Assembly (NCBI RefSeq): GCF_016908015.1
Contig: NZ_JAFBDB010000002.1
Coordinates: 496,001 to 560,000 of the forward strand
From: Clostridium pascui
GTDB taxonomy: Bacteria; Bacillota; Clostridia; Clostridiales; Clostridiaceae
Reading direction: 5' to 3'
DNA: 64,000 nt
Shown here in pieces: positions 61,021 to 64,000 of the stretch. The first letter of the stretch is position 1, and every line of letters begins with the position of its first letter. Made by a program: the position numbers and the translations under genes. The notes under the pieces were generated by a model, which had not been told where the DNA came from, did no database searches, and saw only the letters and a list, made by a program, of their open reading frames with translations.

Positions 61021-62127
61021 GTGAAAAAATTAAGGTTTGCAATCATTGGTTGTGGAAGAATTTCATATAAACATGTGGAAGCGTTGATAAACAATAAGGA
61101 GGAAGCGATACTTGTAGCTACTTGTGACGTAGACAAGGAAAAAGCAGAATCTAAGGCTTCCGAATACATAAAGGGAATGAATACTCCGGTAAATGTAGGA
61201 ATTTACGTTGATTATAAGGAAATGTTAGAGAAAGAAGATATAGACGTTGTAGCTATTGCTACAGAAAGTGGATATCATCCTGAAATAACTATACATTGCA
61301 TGAATAAGGGTAAGCATGCAATTGTTGAAAAGCCAATGGCTCTTTCTATAGAAGATGCAGATGCTATGATAAAATGTGCTAGGGAAAATAATGTAAAGCT
61401 TTGTATAAGTCATCAAAATAGATTTAATGAACCTATACAAAAATTAAGAGAAGCTGTAGATTCAGGAAGATTCGGAAGACTTATTAATGGTACAGCAAGA
61501 ATACTATGGAACAGAAATATGGGTTATTATACACAAGCTCCCTGGAGAGGTACCTGGGAACTTGATGGTGGTACACTTATGAATCAATGCATACATAATA
61601 TAGATTTATTACAATGGATGATGGGCGGAGAAATAGATACTGTATATGCACAGTGTGATACTTTCCTAAGAGATATAGAAGCAGAGGATTTTGGAGCAAT
61701 TATCATAAGATTTAAAAATGGTTCTATTGGAATAATAGAGGGAACTGCTTGTGTATATCCGAAAAATCTTGAAGAAACATTAAGCATATTTGGTGAAACA
61801 GGAACAGTAAGTATAGGCGGTCTTGCTGTAAATAAAATCGAAAACTGGAGATTTGCCGATGGAAAAGATAGCGAAGAGGAAATATTAAAAGAGCAGGGAG
61901 AAGATCCAGATTCAGTTTATGGTTTCGGACACACTGCACTTTACAAGGATGTTTTAGATGCTATTAATAATGATAGACAGCCGCTTATAAATGGAGAAGC
62001 AGGTAAAATAGGTATGTCTATAATACTTGCAGCTTATAAGTCAAGACTTACAGGAATGCCTGTAAAATTCCCATTAGAAAACTTTTCTACAATGGATATG
62101 GTAAATGTAGATAAACTTCATAAGTAA
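61021..62127 (+). CDS. Gfo/Idh/MocA oxidoreductase (WbpB-like)
   Basis: A 368-residue NAD(P)-dependent oxidoreductase: RFAIIGCGRISYKHVEALIN, EKPMALSIEDADAMIKCARE, SHQNRFNEPIQKLREAVDSG and the catalytic His region GGTLMNQCIHNIDLLQWMMG. In the WbpA/B/E/D pathway this enzyme oxidises the 3-hydroxyl of UDP-GlcNAcA before transamination. The frame opens at GTG 61012, but AGAGGTG at 61008-61014 fits GTG 61021. The acetyltransferase follows by 27 bp. Confidence 0.92.
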   Translation: MKKLRFAIIGCGRISYKHVEALINNKEEAILVATCDVDKEKAESKASEYIKGMNTPVNVGIYVDYKEMLEKEDIDVVAIATESGYHPEITIHCMNKGKHAIVEKPMALSIEDADAMIKCARENNVKLCISHQNRFNEPIQKLREAVDSGRFGRLINGTARILWNRNMGYYTQAPWRGTWELDGGTLMNQCIHNIDLLQWMMGGEIDTVYAQCDTFLRDIEAEDFGAIIIRFKNGSIGIIEGTACVYPKNLEETLSIFGETGTVSIGGLAVNKIENWRFADGKDSEEEILKEQGEDPDSVYGFGHTALYKDVLDAINNDRQPLINGEAGKIGMSIILAAYKSRLTGMPVKFPLENFSTMDMVNVDKLHK

Positions 62128-62154
62128 TAGTTTAATAAGTAGGGAGAAAGAGAT

Positions 62155-62895
62155 ATGAATTATATATCCGAAACTGCTAATTTAGGTAAAAATGTTACTG
62201 TGGGAAAATTTGTAGTAATAGAAGATGAGGTTACTATAGGAGATAACTGTATTATTGCAAATAATGTAGTTATTCACAAAGGTACTAAAATAGGCAATAA
62301 CGTAAGAATTGACGATAATACTGTAATAGGAAAAGAGCCTATGAGATCTGTAAACAGTATATTTAAAGATGAGAAGAAGCTACCATCAGCAAAAATATCA
62401 GATGAATGTTTAATTGGAGCTGGCGTTATAATATACTGTGGATGTGAAATAGGTGAAAAAACACTTATTGCAGATACAGCTGTAGTAAGAGAAGATGTAA
62501 CTATAGGATCAAAAACTATAATAGGCAGAGGAACTACAATAGAAAATTTCTGTACAGTTGGCTCTAATTGTAAAATACAAACCAACGTTTATTTAACAGC
62601 GTATTCAACGGTTGAAGACTATGTATTTATAGCACCTTGTGTAACAACATCAAATGATAACTATGCAGCTCGCTCAAAGGAACGATTTGGAAAGTTTAAA
62701 GGTGTTACTATTAAAAAGGGTGGTAGGATAGGAGCAGGTTCTGTTATTTTACCAGGAAAAGTTATTCATGAAGATGGATTTGCAGCAGCAGGCAGTGTAG
62801 TAACTAAAGATGTGAACAAAGAAGCTGTAGTGGCCGGAAACCCAGCTAAATATTTAAGACAAGTGCCAGAAGATCAACTTCTTAAAAATCAATAA
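62155..62895 (+). CDS. Hexapeptide acetyltransferase (WbpD-like)
   Basis: A 246-residue left-handed beta-helix acyltransferase with hexad repeats throughout (GKNVTVGKFVVIEDEVTIGD, IGNNVRIDDNTVIG, LIGAGVIIYCGCEIGEKTLI, GSKTIIGRGTTIENFCTVGS) and the tail VVAGNPAKYLRQVP. The insert IAPCVTTSNDNYAARS resembles WbpD/WlbB-type sugar 3-N-acetyltransferases. It would complete the diacetamido-uronic acid. GGGAGAAAGAG precedes ATG 62155. A glycosyltransferase gene follows by 20 bp. Confidence 0.9.
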   Translation: MNYISETANLGKNVTVGKFVVIEDEVTIGDNCIIANNVVIHKGTKIGNNVRIDDNTVIGKEPMRSVNSIFKDEKKLPSAKISDECLIGAGVIIYCGCEIGEKTLIADTAVVREDVTIGSKTIIGRGTTIENFCTVGSNCKIQTNVYLTAYSTVEDYVFIAPCVTTSNDNYAARSKERFGKFKGVTIKKGGRIGAGSVILPGKVIHEDGFAAAGSVVTKDVNKEAVVAGNPAKYLRQVPEDQLLKNQ

Positions 62896-62915
62896 TACCT
62901 AATGAGGTGTAATTA

Positions 62916-64000
62916 ATGAAAATATGTATGTTAACATCAGGACACGATGTTTTTGATAACAGGATATATTACAAAGAAATACTATCCTTAAAAAAGGTAT
63001 ATGATGAAATATATATCGTAGCTCCAGGAGAAAAGGACTTTGTTACGGAAGATGGAGTTATAGTTAAATGCTTTGCAAAGAGAAAAAATTGGCATGATAG
63101 ATTTAGACCTATGAATGATATGTTTAAAATAGCAAAGGAAATAAAGGCTCATGTTTACCATGCTCATGAGCCTGATTCCTTTCAGGTAGCTATTAAGTTG
63201 AAAAAAGAATTAGGGTCAAAGGCGATATATGATTCTCATGAATATCATCCAGAAGGCTTTGCCGAGCATTTTAAATTAGGAAAAGGAATTGTAGCAAAAG
63301 CAATATATACCTATGAAAAAAGCTTAGGTAAAAATGCAGATTGCATTATATCTGTAAATGAAATTTTAATAAATAAGTTTAAAAGCTACAATAAAAATGT
63401 AGTTCTCTTACCTAATTATCCTGTATTAAAGGAAGAAGTATTAAAGGATTACAATGAAAAGCCTACATTTATTTATGTAGGTGGTTTAAGAGAAGATAGA
63501 GGTATATTTAAAACCCTACAAGCTATAAAAAGCGTAAATGAAGATTGTAAATACATATTTGTAGGTCCATTTGAAACAGAGGATTTTAAAAATAAATGTG
63601 AAAGTTATTTAAGACAAGAATTGAAAGATAAAGACGTAACCTTTGTTGGTAAAGTACCTCATATGGAAGTATTCGATTATTTAAAAAAAGCTCATGCAGG
63701 TTTTGTCTTACTTCAGCCTGATAATTGGAGATATGTTAACTCGGAGCCAATAAAATTATTTGAGTATATGATAAGTAAAACTGCAGTAATAGGAAGCGAC
63801 TTTCCAATGATAGAAAAGATAGTGAAAAATCCAGTTAGCGGCGTTTTGGCAGATCCTTCATCAGAGGATGACATAGCAAGAGCTATCAAAGAGATAGCCA
63901 TGGATTTAGAAGCTGCAAAACATATGGGGGATATAGGATATGATAAGGTATGTAAGTCCTATAACTGGAACGTATGTGAACAAAGACTTCTAGAAGCTTA
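62916..64000 (+). CDS. Glycosyltransferase, GT4-like (partial, runs off the window)
   Basis: An open frame from ATG 62916 (ribosome site AATGAGGTG) to the right edge, at least 361 codons with no stop. The N-terminus MKICMLTSGHDVFDNRIYYK, HVYHAHEPDSFQVAIKLKKE, IYDSHEYHPEGFAEHF, then the nucleotide-sugar domain PTFIYVGGLREDRGIFKTLQ and FEYMISKTAVIGSDFPMIEK. The last visible residues, SYNWNVCEQRLLEA, are typical of the C-terminus of such enzymes, so little is missing. It probably adds the diacetamido-uronic acid or another sugar to the glycan. Confidence 0.88.
   Translation, partial: MKICMLTSGHDVFDNRIYYKEILSLKKVYDEIYIVAPGEKDFVTEDGVIVKCFAKRKNWHDRFRPMNDMFKIAKEIKAHVYHAHEPDSFQVAIKLKKELGSKAIYDSHEYHPEGFAEHFKLGKGIVAKAIYTYEKSLGKNADCIISVNEILINKFKSYNKNVVLLPNYPVLKEEVLKDYNEKPTFIYVGGLREDRGIFKTLQAIKSVNEDCKYIFVGPFETEDFKNKCESYLRQELKDKDVTFVGKVPHMEVFDYLKKAHAGFVLLQPDNWRYVNSEPIKLFEYMISKTAVIGSDFPMIEKIVKNPVSGVLADPSSEDDIARAIKEIAMDLEAAKHMGDIGYDKVCKSYNWNVCEQRLLEA

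Overview
The window is an AT-rich (about 30% GC by eye) chromosomal segment of an endospore-forming member of the Clostridia, most like Clostridium sensu stricto. The grounds are strong GGAGG ribosome-binding sites, frequent GTG/TTG starts, T-box leaders before thrS and pheST, two alpha/beta-type small acid-soluble spore proteins, a PdaB-type sporulation deacetylase, YtxC, a DUF4364 regulator and a DUF3343 protein. It reads as continuous core chromosome. I see no phage, transposase, CRISPR array or plasmid functions.

Layout. 0-7 kb: 3' end of valS, folC, a TSCPD-domain protein, a YVTN-type beta-propeller, DUF4364, a spore SASP, pdaB, an unknown gene and a two-OB-fold SSB-like gene. 7-13.3 kb: meso-diaminopimelate/lysine synthesis (dapH, patA; asd-dapA-dapB on the minus strand) with an amidase-domain gene between dapH and patA. 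13.8-19.6 kb: oppABCDF oligopeptide transporter. 19.7-23.4 kb: a second SASP, a methyltransferase, hslO and a cobalamin-riboswitch-controlled cobT. 23.5-24 kb: five tRNA genes (Val, Asp, Phe, Gly, Cys) behind a consensus promoter. 24-36.9 kb: a DUF6873-type gene, ytxC, T-box/thrS, L20 leader/infC-rpmI-rplT, ktrBA, a TrmH-type rRNA methyltransferase, T-box/pheST and zapA. 36.9-39.3 kb: a cysteine-desulfurase-like gene and DUF3343, plausibly a selenium-trafficking pair. 39.4-43.2 kb: a glycosyltransferase and five small surface or spore-coat-like genes. 43.4-51 kb: U32 protease-like rRNA hydroxylase, mutS2, a membrane-anchored phosphoesterase and an arginine decarboxylase-like gene. 51-64 kb: sugar-nucleotide and envelope glycan genes (phosphoglucomutase, galU, CapD-like dehydratase, a full WbpE/A/B/D-like set and glycosyltransferases), running off the right edge.

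The most unusual content is intergenic. A family of structured elements of about 220-300 bp occurs four times (6514-6793, 10175-10392, 38114-38324 and, inverted, 38651-38868). The copies keep the same nested hairpin while the paired bases change together, and the apical loop and internal-loop sequences stay nearly constant. That is the signature of selection on an RNA (or extruded DNA) fold. A second, smaller two-hairpin repeat of about 65 bp is scattered through the window, and one copy sits inside the first large element. Other short inverted repeats lie at gene ends and in places supply the last codons of a gene. Two genes (infC and a metallophosphoesterase) appear to start at ATT.
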